Counted from the first letter of the stretch, positions 18,170-28,251 are shown. The stretch is 64,000 nucleotides of DNA from Aquamicrobium sp. LC103 (GCF_001014615.2 NZ_LBCQ02000004.1:186001-250000), one strand, 5' to 3'. Program-made: numbers and translations. The notes: a model not told the origin generated them from the sequence alone.

Positions 18170-20971
18170 TCAGAAGAAGCCCTTGCGCTGCCACCAGCCG
18201 GTCTTGCGCTGCTTGGGCTCGTCGCTCCCGGCTGCGGCGTCGGACGAAACCACCACCGGCTCCGCCTCCGCGTCCGCGACCTGCTCCCCGGCGTCGACGG
18301 GGGCCGCCGGCTCGCTGGAGGTTTCGGATTCGGTTTCCGCAGCCGCCGCCTTGCGCCTGGGCGCGCGCTTCGGCGCAGCCTTCTTCTTGACTGCCGGCGC
18401 CTCTGCTTCCGGTGCTTCCGGCTCAGGCGTAGCAAGTGCGGCCTCGGCTTCCACGACCTCGGGCTCCGGTTCCTTCTTGGCGCGCTTCGTCGTGCGCCTC
18501 GGCTTCTTGGCCTTCGGCTCCTCGGCGACTGCCTCGGCCTCGGGCGCTTCTTCGGCCGAAGCGTCGCCCGTGCTCGTCTCCACTACGGAGGAGGCCTGTT
18601 CCACGGCCGCCATGGCAGCTTCGTCCACGTTCGGCACTTCGGCGGAGACGGTTTCGGCAATCACCTCGGCTTCGGCAGCCTCGGCGACCGCACCGGCTTC
18701 CTGCTCCGCGTCCTCCTCGTCGCGACGATTGCGGCGACCACCGCGCTTGCCGCGGCGGCGCTTCTTGCGGGAACCGTCATTGCCGTTCGCGTCGTCGTCG
18801 GCAAAGGCTTCCGCGTCGTTCTCGTCGGCATCCTCGTCGCCGTCGGTGTCGGCGGCAGCGTCTTCCACCGGCGCGGCCTCTCCCGGCGCCTGCTGTTCGC
18901 GATCGCGGTCGCGGCCGCCACGCCGCCGCCGCCTGCGGCGACGCTTGCGCTGGCCTTCGCCGTCATCGCCGCCGCGCGGCTGCTCGACATGGCTCTCGGC
19001 CTCGTCAGCTTCCTCGGCGGGCACTTCCTCGTCCTCGACCAGATCGTCATCGAGATCCGCGACGGAGATGGAGGGCGCCTCGATCGTGACGGGGCGCTCC
19101 ACCGGCGCGCCCTTGAAGATCGCATAGTGCTGCGAACGCACCGTGTCGTCGGCTTCCACCGTGATCGTCAGGCCGAAACGCGCCTCGAGCTCGGCAAGCA
19201 TGGAGCGCTTGTGATTGAGCACGTAGATCGCCGTCGAGGTCGGCGTGCGCACGGTGATGTGGTTGCGATTGTCCTTGAGCAGGAATTCCTCGATCGCACG
19301 CACGACGAGCAGGGCGACCGACGATTCGGAACGGACATGGCCGGTGCCGCCGCAATGCGGGCAAGGCTGCATCGTCGATTCCAGCACGGAAGCACGAATC
19401 CGCTGGCGCGACATCTCCAGGAGGCCGAAATGGGAGATGCGGCCGACCTGGATGCGGGCGCGGTCGTTCTTCAGGCAATCCTTGAGCTTCTTCTCGACCG
19501 AGCGGTTGTTGCGGTTCTCCTCCATGTCGATGAAGTCGATGACGATCAGTCCCGCCATGTCGCGCAGGCGCAACTGCCGCGCGACCTCCTCGGCCGCTTC
19601 CAGATTGGTCTGGAGCGCGGTGTCCTCGATCGAATGCTCTTTGGTGGAGCGGCCGGAGTTGACGTCGATGGCGACCAGCGCCTCGGTCTGGTTGATGATG
19701 ATGTAGCCGCCGGACTTCAGCGTCACCTGCGGCTGCAGCATGCGGTCGAGCTGGGCCTCGATGCCGTTGCGCGCGAAGATCGGCGCCTTGTCGCGATAGG
19801 GCTGGACGACCTTCGCATGGCTGGGCATCAGCATGCGCATGAAGTCCTTGGCCTCGCGATAGCCGTCCTCGCCTGCGACGAGGATTTCATCGATGTCCTT
19901 GTTGTAGAGGTCGCGCACCGAGCGCTTGATCAGGCTGCCTTCCTCGTAGACGAGGGCAGGGGCGGTCGATTGCAGCGTCAGGTTGCGGACGTTCTCCCAC
20001 ATCCGCATCAGATATTCGTAGTCGCGCTTGATCTCGGCCTTGGTGCGGCTTTCGCCAGCCGTGCGCAGGATCACGCCCATGCCCTGAGGCACTTCGAGAT
20101 CCTTGACGACGTCCTTCAGGCGCTTGCGGTCCTGCGCATTGGTGATTTTGCGCGAGATGCCGCCGCCGCGCGCGGTGTTCGGCATCAGCACCGAATAGCG
20201 GCCGGCGAGCGAGAGATAGGTGGTGAGTGCCGCACCCTTGTTGCCGCGCTCCTCCTTGACCACCTGCACCAGCAGGATCTGGCGGCGCTTGATGACTTCC
20301 TGGATCTTGTAATGGCGGCGCGGCGGCTTGCGGCGGTCGCGCACCTCTTCCATGGCGTCGCCCGCGCCGACCGATTCGACCTCGCCGTCATCGCCGCCGG
20401 CGCCGTTCGCATCCTCGCCGCCCGCGTCGTCGGCGTCGTCGCTTCCACGGCCCTCGCCGACGTCCTCGGCGATCACGTCGGCATCGACGGCCTCGGCCAT
20501 CACCGAACCGCCGTCGTCGTCGTGCGTGCCGTCCTCGGAGGCCTCGGCGCCGTCTTCCGCGTCCGAAGAAGCGTCCGCGCGCTTTTCATCGCCGCGGCCA
20601 CCGCGGCTCCGGTTGCCGCGACGGCGGCGGCGGTTGCGGCCGCGCTCTTCCGATTCGTCCGAATCCTCGTCTTCCGCGGCGGCGGCTTCTTCCTCCGCCC
20701 GCAACAGCGCCTGACGGTCGGCGACCGGGATCTGGTAGTAGTCCGGGTGAATTTCGCTGAAGGCCAGGAAGCCGTGGCGGTTGCCGCCATATTCGACGAA
20801 CGCCGCCTGAAGCGAAGGCTCCACCCGCGTGACGCGGGCGAGGTAGATGTTTCCTTTTAGCTGCTTCTTGTCCTGCGACTCAAAGTCGAATTCTTCGATG
20901 CGGTTACCGCGAACGACAACAACTCTCGTTTCCTCCGGGTGGGAGGCGTCTATAAGCATCTTGTTGGGCAT
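18170..20971 (-). CDS. rne: Ribonuclease E/G
   Basis: This 933-residue endoribonuclease is the core of the degradosome and is used in mRNA decay and rRNA/tRNA processing. The N-terminal S1 domain (GNIYLARVTRVEPSLQAAFVEYG) is split by a long charged insertion (about residues 90-220) rich in Asp/Glu and RGNRSRGGRG. That insertion is typical of alphaproteobacterial RNase E. The catalytic acidic motif is LIVIDFIDMEENRNNR, and the Zn-link is CPHCGGTG. The C-terminal ~350 residues are disordered, with alternating acidic and Arg-rich tracts for partner and RNA binding. ATG 20971 has GGGGAG 10 bases upstream. Confidence 0.97.
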   Translation of the reverse strand: MPNKMLIDASHPEETRVVVVRGNRIEEFDFESQDKKQLKGNIYLARVTRVEPSLQAAFVEYGGNRHGFLAFSEIHPDYYQIPVADRQALLRAEEEAAAAEDEDSDESEERGRNRRRRRGNRSRGGRGDEKRADASSDAEDGAEASEDGTHDDDGGSVMAEAVDADVIAEDVGEGRGSDDADDAGGEDANGAGGDDGEVESVGAGDAMEEVRDRRKPPRRHYKIQEVIKRRQILLVQVVKEERGNKGAALTTYLSLAGRYSVLMPNTARGGGISRKITNAQDRKRLKDVVKDLEVPQGMGVILRTAGESRTKAEIKRDYEYLMRMWENVRNLTLQSTAPALVYEEGSLIKRSVRDLYNKDIDEILVAGEDGYREAKDFMRMLMPSHAKVVQPYRDKAPIFARNGIEAQLDRMLQPQVTLKSGGYIIINQTEALVAIDVNSGRSTKEHSIEDTALQTNLEAAEEVARQLRLRDMAGLIVIDFIDMEENRNNRSVEKKLKDCLKNDRARIQVGRISHFGLLEMSRQRIRASVLESTMQPCPHCGGTGHVRSESSVALLVVRAIEEFLLKDNRNHITVRTPTSTAIYVLNHKRSMLAELEARFGLTITVEADDTVRSQHYAIFKGAPVERPVTIEAPSISVADLDDDLVEDEEVPAEEADEAESHVEQPRGGDDGEGQRKRRRRRRRRGGRDRDREQQAPGEAAPVEDAAADTDGDEDADENDAEAFADDDANGNDGSRKKRRRGKRGGRRNRRDEEDAEQEAGAVAEAAEAEVIAETVSAEVPNVDEAAMAAVEQASSVVETSTGDASAEEAPEAEAVAEEPKAKKPRRTTKRAKKEPEPEVVEAEAALATPEPEAPEAEAPAVKKKAAPKRAPRRKAAAAETESETSSEPAAPVDAGEQVADAEAEPVVVSSDAAAGSDEPKQRKTGWWQRKGFF

Positions 20972-21562
20972 TATTTCTTTTCTCCCCGGTGCGGGCAGAC
21001 ACGGGGAAGCGCGCTGGGGCATGCGGCTTTCTTAACTGTCTTGCCGGCGATCCGGACATTTGCGGGTTCGCAAGACACTGCCGAAGCGCACCGCCCAAAC
21101 CGGCCGCGGCCGGAACGGCGCGGTCATTTCCGGGTTTGGGTGGCGATGCGGATGGGGCCATTCGTGTCTTACGAAACCTTTTCAACCAAGATCCGGCGGT
21201 TGCCGGACCGTTCTCTGCTGCTCTGACCGAGCCGGCGCGGAACTCACCGTTCCGGCCGTTTTCATCACTCAAGGGTTCCTCGTTGCCGGAAACGCCTTGA
21301 AGAAATTCGGCGGCATCGCCCGCGCCTGCAGCGATCGCGTCTCGGACCGATTGCAGGCATTGCGGTGATCCAACCTCGCTTTTATGATTTGGCGAAGGTC
21401 ATGGCAACCCCGATTTGGATGCCGGCAAAAGTGGCGGGAAGGAGTCTTCCACGGTTCGCCCGGCTTTGCGGGCTCCTTAAATATTTGATTAACCATCACC
21501 GATTACCAGTCGTTAACCGCGCGTATTTCGGATTTTCAACGTTTGAGTCATCTTGGGACGCA
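20972..21562. promoter_or_regulatory. 591-base divergent intergenic region between rne and the amidase gene
   Basis: No convincing ORF or RNA gene is seen in this gap. It must hold both promoters and the 5' leader of rne, which in other bacteria is long and used for RNase E autoregulation. Near the amidase gene (21478-21522) it turns A/T-rich, with three GATTAACC/GATTACC/GTTAACC-type repeats. These look like regulator sites, but spacing does not match the canonical CtrA box (TTAA-N7-TTAA). Confidence 0.4.
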
Positions 21563-22843
21563 ATGCAGCCGTGCTCGTTTCCAGCAAGCGATAATGTCAC
21601 GACGCGTGGATGGGGCCTTGCCGTCCCGGATTTCGCGCAAACCGTGAAGTCGGCCTGCTTTCTCCTTCTGGTTGTCCTTTGCGCCGTCGCGGCGAGGGGC
21701 GCGTCCGCGCAGGAAATACTCCAGGCCGACGGCTACAAGATGGCCGGCGACGCCTCGCGCGTGCGCATCATCATGCAGTTCGACCGCGAGCCGGAGGTGC
21801 GGTGGCTGCTGCTGCGCAATCCGCACCGGCTGGTCGTGGACCTTCCGGAAACGGCCTTCCGATTCGACGAGGCCGAGCTGGAGCCGCGCGGCATGGTGAC
21901 CGACGTGCGTCACGGCAATCTGGAAAGCGGCGCTTCCCGGGTCATCGTCTCGATGGACACGCCCTTCGAGGTCGAGCATTTCGAGGTGGTGCAGAACGAA
22001 TCATCGCCCGGCTACCGGCTGGTCGCCGACATCGTCGCCAGCTCGGAAAAGGCGTTCGAGGCCGCGCTGAGCGACCAGATCGGCACCACGGGCGCGACGC
22101 AGACGACCCGCAAGGTGGACCGCCTCGCGACCCCGACAAAGCCTGAGACACGCAAGTTCACCGTCGTGGTCGACGCGGGGCATGGCGGCATAGACAGCGG
22201 CGCCGAAAGCTCGAAAGGCACGCTGGAGAAGACGATAACCTTGGCTTTCGCGCTCGAGTTGAAGAAGCGCCTCGACGACACCTCCAGATACGACGTCTAT
22301 CTGACGCGCGACAGGGACGTGTTCCTGCGCCTCGACGAGCGCGTGCGCATCGCCCGCCAGCACGAGGCCGACCTGTTCATTTCGGTGCATGCCGACACGA
22401 TCCGCCTGAAGGGGATCAGCGGCGCGACGGTCTACACCGTCTCCGACAAGGCTTCCGACGCGGAAGCGGCGGCGAAGGCGATCCGCGAGAACCTCTCCGA
22501 CGAGATCGCCGGCATCGAGGTGGAGGAGCAGAATCAGGGCGTGGCCGACATCCTCGTCGACCTGATCAGGCGCGAGACCCACTCCTTCTCCATGCGCTTC
22601 GCCCGCTCGCTCGTCGGCGAATTGTCGAATTCGATCGAGATGATCAACAATCCCCATCGTTTCGCCGGTTTCAGGGTGCTGCGCGCGCCGGACGTGCCGT
22701 CCGTCCTGCTGGAGCTCGGCTATCTTTCGAACGAAGCCGACGAGGTGAAGCTGCGCGATCCGAAATGGCGCGCCAAGGCCATTGACAGCATCGTCTCGGC
22801 AATCGACATGTTCGCCGCGGCGAAAGCCGGTGCGGGCGGATGA
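21563..22843 (+). CDS. N-acetylmuramoyl-L-alanine amidase (AmiC type, AMIN domain)
   Basis: This 426-residue secreted cell-wall hydrolase cuts the amide bond between MurNAc and the stem peptide during daughter-cell separation. It has a signal peptide (hydrophobic ACFLLLVVLCAVAA, cleavage after ASA), then an AMIN domain (about residues 55-150). The Amidase_3 domain starts VVVDAGHGGIDSGA (zinc His), with LFISVHADT and LLELGYLSNEADE (catalytic Glu). ATG 21563 is the only start that gives a proper signal peptide. PBP1a follows on the same strand, so both act on peptidoglycan. Confidence 0.93.
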   Translation: MQPCSFPASDNVTTRGWGLAVPDFAQTVKSACFLLLVVLCAVAARGASAQEILQADGYKMAGDASRVRIIMQFDREPEVRWLLLRNPHRLVVDLPETAFRFDEAELEPRGMVTDVRHGNLESGASRVIVSMDTPFEVEHFEVVQNESSPGYRLVADIVASSEKAFEAALSDQIGTTGATQTTRKVDRLATPTKPETRKFTVVVDAGHGGIDSGAESSKGTLEKTITLAFALELKKRLDDTSRYDVYLTRDRDVFLRLDERVRIARQHEADLFISVHADTIRLKGISGATVYTVSDKASDAEAAAKAIRENLSDEIAGIEVEEQNQGVADILVDLIRRETHSFSMRFARSLVGELSNSIEMINNPHRFAGFRVLRAPDVPSVLLELGYLSNEADEVKLRDPKWRAKAIDSIVSAIDMFAAAKAGAGG

Positions 22844-23050
22844 AACGCGGCGGCGGCAACCCTTGCGGCCATCGTTGCAATGGCACAACACTTTGTGGTT
22901 TAATTTCAAAATCATGCAGAAGCTCTTTTCGGCCGCCGCATTTTGCCCACATGGGCGGAGCACGAGCGTGACTTGAAGAGCGGAAGGCAGATAGCGATAG
23001 CGCTACGGCACGCCGCGAGGATCGTACCGGATCCGTAGACTGGAGTGGGC

Positions 23051-25552
23051 ATGATACGTCTCATCGGATATTTCTTCGGCATCGGCATCATGCTGGCGTT
23101 GCTGGTGGCGGGTGGCGTGGCGATGTATATCGGCCACCTCACCAAGGATTTGCCCGACTACGAAGTGCTCGCCAAGTACGAGCCGCCGGTGACGACCCGC
23201 GTCCACGCCTCCGACGGCGCGCTGATGGGCGAGTTTGCCCGCGAGCGGCGCCTCTACCTTCCGATCCAGGCGATCCCGGACCGCGTCAAGGCCGCCTTCC
23301 TTTCGGCCGAGGACAAGAATTTCTACAACCATCCCGGCATCGACGTGACGGGCCTGGCGCGAGCGGTCATCACCAACGCCCAGAACATGGGCTCCGGCCG
23401 CCGCCCCGTCGGCGCGTCCACGATTACCCAGCAGGTGGCGAAGAACTTCCTGCTCACGTCGGACCAGACGATCGAGCGCAAGGTGCGCGAGATGCTGCTC
23501 TCCTTCCGCATCGAGCAGGCCTATTCGAAGGACCGCATCCTCGAACTCTATCTCAACGAGATCTTCTTCGGCCTAGGCGCCTACGGCGTCGCCGGCGCGG
23601 CGCTGACCTATTTCGACAAGTCGGTGAACGAGCTGACGGTCGCGGAAGCCGCGTATCTGGCCGCGCTTCCGCGCGGTCCGTCGAACTATCACCCGTTCCG
23701 GCACACCGAGCGCGCGCTCGAGCGCCGCAACTGGGTCATCGACCAGATGGTCGCCAACGGCTATGTCGAGACCGAGGAGGCCGATAAGGCCAAGGCGTTG
23801 CCGCTCGGCGTCACGCCGCGCCGCGGCGGAACCTACCTGTTCGCGGGCGAGTATTTCACCGAGGAGGTCCGCCGCGAGATCATCGCCCGCTATGGCGAGG
23901 ACGCGCTCTACGAGGGCGGGCTGTCCGTGCGCACCACGCTCGATCCGGAGATGCAGCTCATCGCCCGCAAGGCGCTTCAGCACGGGCTCATCAAATACGA
24001 CACGCTGCGCGGCTATCGCGGACCGGTCACCACGGTCTCCGTGGAGGGAGACTGGGGCGTGCCGCTCGGCGAGGTGCCCCGGTTGAGCGACGTGCCCGAG
24101 TGGAAGCTGGGGGTGGTGCTGGAATCCTCGTCGGAAGGGCTGAAGGTCGGCCTGCAGCCTGCCCGCAAGGCCTCGGGCGAGCTCGTGGAAGCGCGCGATA
24201 TCGTTTCCGTCGCCGCCAAGGACATGAGCTGGGCGCTGCGCCACACGGTGGACGGCAAGCGCGTCAAGGCCAATTCGCCGGCCGGCGTGTTGAACCCCGG
24301 CGACGTCGTCATGATCGAAAACCCCGCGCTCACCGCGGCCAGCGGCGAGGACGGCAGGGACGAGGTCAAGGAGATCCCGGCCGCGGGATGGGTGCTGCGC
24401 CAGGTTCCGGAGGTTTCCGGCGGCATGGTGGCGATGGACCCGCATACGGGCCGCGTGCTCGCAATGGTCGGCGGGTTCTCCTATTCGGAGTCCGAATTCA
24501 ACCGCGCGACGCAGGCCTACCGCCAGCCGGGTTCCTCCTTCAAGCCGATCGTCTACGCGGCCGCACTCGACAACGGCTATACGCCCGCCTCGGTGGTGCT
24601 CGACGGCCCGATCTCGATCAAGGTCGGCAACCAGGTGTGGGAGCCGAAGAATTATGGCGGCGGCTTCGCCGGGCCTTCGACCCTGCGCGCCGGCATCGAG
24701 CGGTCCCGCAACCTGATGACGGTGCGGCTCGCCAACGACATGGGCATGAACCTCGTCGCGGAATACGCGGAACGCTTCGGCGTCTACGACAAGATGCTGC
24801 CGGTGCTGGCGATGTCGCTCGGCTCCGGCGAAACGACCGTCATGCGCATGGTCTCCGCCTATTCGGTGATGGCCAATGGCGGCAAGCAGATCAAGCCGTC
24901 GCTGATCGACCGCATCCAGGACCGTTACGGCAAGACCGTCTACCGCCATGACGAGCGCCCCTGCGAGGGCTGCAATGCCAATACCTGGCAGGAGCAGTCG
25001 GAGCCGGAGCTCGTCGACAACGCCGAGCAGGTGCTCGACCCGATGACCGCCTACCAGATCACCTCGATGATGGAAGGCGTCGTCAGCCGGGGTACCGCCG
25101 TCACCGTTTCCGAGCTCAAGCGCCCGATCGCCGGCAAGACGGGCACGACCAATGATGAGAAGGACGCCTGGTTCATCGGATATACGCCGGACCTCGTCGT
25201 CGGCCTCTATCTCGGTTACGACCGGCCGACGCCGCTGGGCAAGGGCTCGACGGGCGGCGGCCTCGCCGCTCCGATCTTCAAGGAGTTCATGGCCGAGGCG
25301 CTGAAGGACACGCCGCCGGTCGACTTCCGCGTGCCGGAAGGCATGAAGATGATCGCCGTCGACCGCAAGTCGGGCATGCGCGCCTCGCAAGGCGCCTCGG
25401 GTGCGATCATGGAAGCGTTCAAGCCCGGTACGGGGCCGGCCGACAGCTACTGGGTGATCGGCATGGATTCCAACCAGGAGGAGCGCGCCAGGGAAATCTC
25501 TCCGCAGGCGAGCGAGGCGATCACATCCGGTTCGGGCGGCGGCCTCTACTGA
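23051..25552 (+). CDS. mrcA: Penicillin-binding protein 1A
   Basis: This ~833-residue bifunctional peptidoglycan synthase has one N-terminal membrane anchor. The GT51 glycosyltransferase domain contains EDKNFYNHPGID and GASTITQQVAKN. An OB-like linker follows, then the transpeptidase domain with SSFK (in QPGSSFKPIVY), S-x-N-type SRN, and KTGTT. It polymerises and crosslinks glycan strands at the inner membrane. GGAGTG precedes ATG 23051; a GTG at 23045 is in frame. A strong terminator follows. Confidence 0.96.
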   Translation: MIRLIGYFFGIGIMLALLVAGGVAMYIGHLTKDLPDYEVLAKYEPPVTTRVHASDGALMGEFARERRLYLPIQAIPDRVKAAFLSAEDKNFYNHPGIDVTGLARAVITNAQNMGSGRRPVGASTITQQVAKNFLLTSDQTIERKVREMLLSFRIEQAYSKDRILELYLNEIFFGLGAYGVAGAALTYFDKSVNELTVAEAAYLAALPRGPSNYHPFRHTERALERRNWVIDQMVANGYVETEEADKAKALPLGVTPRRGGTYLFAGEYFTEEVRREIIARYGEDALYEGGLSVRTTLDPEMQLIARKALQHGLIKYDTLRGYRGPVTTVSVEGDWGVPLGEVPRLSDVPEWKLGVVLESSSEGLKVGLQPARKASGELVEARDIVSVAAKDMSWALRHTVDGKRVKANSPAGVLNPGDVVMIENPALTAASGEDGRDEVKEIPAAGWVLRQVPEVSGGMVAMDPHTGRVLAMVGGFSYSESEFNRATQAYRQPGSSFKPIVYAAALDNGYTPASVVLDGPISIKVGNQVWEPKNYGGGFAGPSTLRAGIERSRNLMTVRLANDMGMNLVAEYAERFGVYDKMLPVLAMSLGSGETTVMRMVSAYSVMANGGKQIKPSLIDRIQDRYGKTVYRHDERPCEGCNANTWQEQSEPELVDNAEQVLDPMTAYQITSMMEGVVSRGTAVTVSELKRPIAGKTGTTNDEKDAWFIGYTPDLVVGLYLGYDRPTPLGKGSTGGGLAAPIFKEFMAEALKDTPPVDFRVPEGMKMIAVDRKSGMRASQGASGAIMEAFKPGTGPADSYWVIGMDSNQEERAREISPQASEAITSGSGGGLY

Positions 25553-25568
25553 CGTCAAAAACCATAGG

Positions 25569-25610
25569 AAAACGGCCACGCAGGCGAATGACTGCGTGGC
25601 CGTTTCACTT
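25569..25610 (+). terminator. Strong terminator after mrcA
   Basis: A perfect 14-bp stem (AAACGGCCACGCAG / CTGCGTGGCCGTTT) with an 8-base loop, followed by CACTTT, lies 17 bases after the PBP1A stop codon. Confidence 0.88.
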
Positions 25611-25682
25611 TACAGCACCTGGCCACCCCCCTATGTTCCGGCCCGATTCATCAACCAAGCAGAAACGGACAGCGAAGCTGCC

Positions 25683-26814
25683 ATGCGAGCGGAAACCGAA
25701 AATCTCGTCGACGAAATCAAGCAGGCCATAAGCCTGCTGAGGAGGCATCTTTGACTGGGATCAGGCCGTAAAACGACTTGATTACCTGAACATGCGCGCG
25801 GAGGACGCCGATCTGTGGAACGATCCGCAGGAGGCGCAGAAGCTCATGCGCGAGCGCCAGACCCTCGACGACAACATCAAGGCCATCACCGGGCTCAATC
25901 AGGCGCTGGAGGACAATGTCGGCCTGATCGAGCTGGGCGAGGAAGAGGGCGACGCAGCCGTCGTGCAGGAAGCCGAAGCGGCGATCAGATCGCTGCGCGG
26001 CGAATTGAAGGCCCGCCAGATCGCAACCCTGCTTTCGGGCGAGGCTGACGCCAACGACACCTATCTCGAGGTGCACGCGGGTGCCGGCGGCACGGAAAGC
26101 CAGGACTGGGCGAACATGCTGCTGCGCATGTACACCCGCTGGGCGGAGCGTCGCGGCTTCAAGGTCGAGGTGATGGAAATCCACGACGGCGAGGAGGCGG
26201 GCATCAAGTCGGCGACCGTGCTGATCAAGGGCACCAACGCCTATGGCTGGCTGAAGACGGAATCCGGCGTCCACCGCCTGGTGCGCATCTCGCCCTACGA
26301 TTCCAACGCGCGGCGCCATACCTCCTTCGCGAGCATCTGGGTCTATCCGGTCATCGACGAGTCGATCGAGATCGACGTCTCGGAATCTGACGTACGGATC
26401 GATACCTACCGCGCCTCCGGCGCCGGCGGCCAGCACGTCAACACCACCGATTCAGCCGTCCGCATCACCCACATCGCGACCGGTATCGTGGTGCAGTGCC
26501 AGGCCGAGCGATCGCAGCACAAGAACCGGGCCAAGGCATGGGACATGCTGCGCTCGCGGCTCTACGAAGAGGAGCTCAAGAAGCGCGAGGCGGCGGCCGA
26601 CGCATCGGCGTCGTCGAAGACCGACATCGGTTGGGGGCATCAGATACGTTCCTACGTGCTGCAGCCCTATCAGCTCGTGAAGGATCTTCGCACGGGGGTG
26701 GAAAGCACCAGTCCGCAGGACGTGCTCGACGGCGATCTCGACGAATTCATGGAAGCGTCGCTGTCCCAGAAGATCGAGGGTGCTCCCGGCCAGCCGGTCG
26801 CGGATCTCGACTGA
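25683..26814 (+). CDS. prfB: Peptide chain release factor 2, made by programmed +1 frameshift
   Basis: RF2 releases peptides at UGA and UAA. Translation starts at ATG 25683, runs 23 codons to an in-frame TGA at 25752, and shifts +1 to continue to 26814, giving 376 residues. The catalytic GGQ is in [13 protein letters not shown]. The stop-codon recognition tripeptide is SPY (VRISPYDS) where E. coli has SPF. A caller that ignores the frameshift would start at ATG 25792 and lose the N-terminus. The M23 gene converges 6 bases downstream. Confidence 0.96.
25740..25755 (+). promoter_or_regulatory. prfB programmed +1 frameshift site
   Basis: The bases AGGAGG (25740-25745) act as an internal Shine-Dalgarno three bases before CTT TGA C (25749-25755). 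This is the classic RF2 autoregulatory slip site. When RF2 is scarce, ribosomes pause at the TGA and slip from CTT to TTT. When RF2 is plentiful they terminate after 23 residues. Confidence 0.95.
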
Positions 26815-26820
26815 TCGAGG

Positions 26821-28095
26821 TCAGGGCTGCATCAGCTTCTTGACGGTCCTGCCGGCCTTCAGGAAGCGTACGGGATCCAGGGGTTCGCCGTTTCGGCGGA
26901 CCTCGTAGTGCAGATGCGGGCCGGTCGAACGGCCGGTCGAGCCGACCTTGCCGAGCACGTCGCCGGTGCTCACGCTCTCGCCAGCCTTCACGCCGATCCT
27001 GCTCATATGGGCATAGCGTGTGGTGAAGCCGTCGCCATGCTCGACCTCGACCATGCGGCCGTAGCCGCCGTTCCAGCCGGCCCTGATCACCTTTCCGGCC
27101 CCCGCGGCCAATACCGGCGTGCCGGTCGTGGCGCGGAAGTCCATGCCGGCATGCATGGCCGGGGCGCCGATCAGCGGATCGCGGCGGATGCCGAAGGTGC
27201 TGGAAACCGAGCGGCCGGGGGCGGGATTGTGGATCGGCAGGGCCTTGGTCATCTCCGTCACCGTCTCGAGCTTGCTGAGTGCCTGATCGAGTTCGCGGAC
27301 GCGCATGTCGAAATTGAGCGGCTGAACCGGGAGAAGGGGGCCGCCGGTATCCTGGCCGCCTTCGTCGATGTCGACCTGGAGGCCTGCCTCTTCCAGCGCC
27401 TCGACGATGCGCCCGGTTTTCTCGAAGGCGTCCTCGGCGAGCATGTCGAGCCGTGCGATCTGCTCTTCCTCGATGTCCTGAAGCGACTGATTGATGGTCA
27501 TGAACAGCCTGTCGGCCTGATCGGCGGCGCTTTCGCCGCCGGAATGGCCGTGGCGGGTTTCCCAGAACGCCGATGAAAAGGGCGCGGGCTCCGTGCCGCC
27601 GGTCACCGAGGCGTAGGCGGTGGCGGCAGAACCCAGGCGCGCCTGGCGGTCCGGCTTGCCAGCGGGAACCGGAGCCGAGTTCGGCAATTTGGCGTCGCCG
27701 ATCCGGTCGAGGATCGGGGATATGCGCCCGTGGCGCTGCGTGAGCTGGGCCTGGCGCTCCAGCAGCTCGGTGACCTTGCTCTCGACGAGATGCTGGTCGA
27801 GCATCTGGCGACTGGTGATGCGGTCGACCTGTGCGCGGAGCATCGAGATGCGGTCCTCATAGGCCTGCTGCATGCGCGCCTGACGTGCGGCGGCCGCACC
27901 GATCAGGTCGTCGCGCAGCACGAGATAGGAGGTGGCGAGCAGGTAGCCGACGGCGGCGGCGGCCACCACGGAGCCTGCGAGCGCGGCCATCCAGGGCCGG
28001 ATGGTGAAGTGCCGGATCTGGTCTCCGCGCGCGATGATGACGGTATGAGGCTCCCTCCGCCTGCCAAAGACCGAAGCCTGCCGATTGTCTGTCAC
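26821..28095 (-). CDS. M23 (LytM) family peptidase with membrane anchor and coiled coil
   Basis: This 424-residue protein has a short cytoplasmic N-terminus, one membrane segment (about residues 34-57), and long coiled-coil stretches (70-135 and 210-250). The C-terminal LytM domain has ligands in MHAGMD (H-x3-D) and HLHYE (H-x-H), so it looks catalytically competent. Such proteins cut or regulate cutting of peptidoglycan crosslinks. The start is GTG 28095 with TAGGA upstream. Its stop codon is 6 bases from that of prfB (convergent). Confidence 0.9.
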   Translation of the reverse strand: MTDNRQASVFGRRREPHTVIIARGDQIRHFTIRPWMAALAGSVVAAAAVGYLLATSYLVLRDDLIGAAAARQARMQQAYEDRISMLRAQVDRITSRQMLDQHLVESKVTELLERQAQLTQRHGRISPILDRIGDAKLPNSAPVPAGKPDRQARLGSAATAYASVTGGTEPAPFSSAFWETRHGHSGGESAADQADRLFMTINQSLQDIEEEQIARLDMLAEDAFEKTGRIVEALEEAGLQVDIDEGGQDTGGPLLPVQPLNFDMRVRELDQALSKLETVTEMTKALPIHNPAPGRSVSSTFGIRRDPLIGAPAMHAGMDFRATTGTPVLAAGAGKVIRAGWNGGYGRMVEVEHGDGFTTRYAHMSRIGVKAGESVSTGDVLGKVGSTGRSTGPHLHYEVRRNGEPLDPVRFLKAGRTVKKLMQP

Positions 28096-28199
28096 GAATC
28101 CTACCCACGCCGAAAGATGTCAGGTCCCGATTACACATTATTAGGGTTAACAAAGCTTTTCGGCGGGACGTTCGCGCGGCCGCGAAGCCGGCCTACAAG

Positions 28200-28232
28200 A
28201 AAAATGCCCCGATGGCTGATCGGGGCATTTTT
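28200..28232. terminator. Bidirectional terminator
   Basis: A perfect 14-bp stem (AAAAATGCCCCGAT / ATCGGGGCATTTTT) with a 5-base loop ends the minus-strand microprotein transcript, 19 bases past its stop codon. Confidence 0.88.
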
Positions 28233-28251
28233 ACGTCCTGCGGCTGCAGGA

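Noticed and set aside
18137-20860. A 907-codon open frame on the plus strand opposite rne
   Set aside because: It is the antisense shadow of the G+C-rich RNase E gene. It has no recognisable domain, and rne itself has all family motifs and a good ribosome-binding site.
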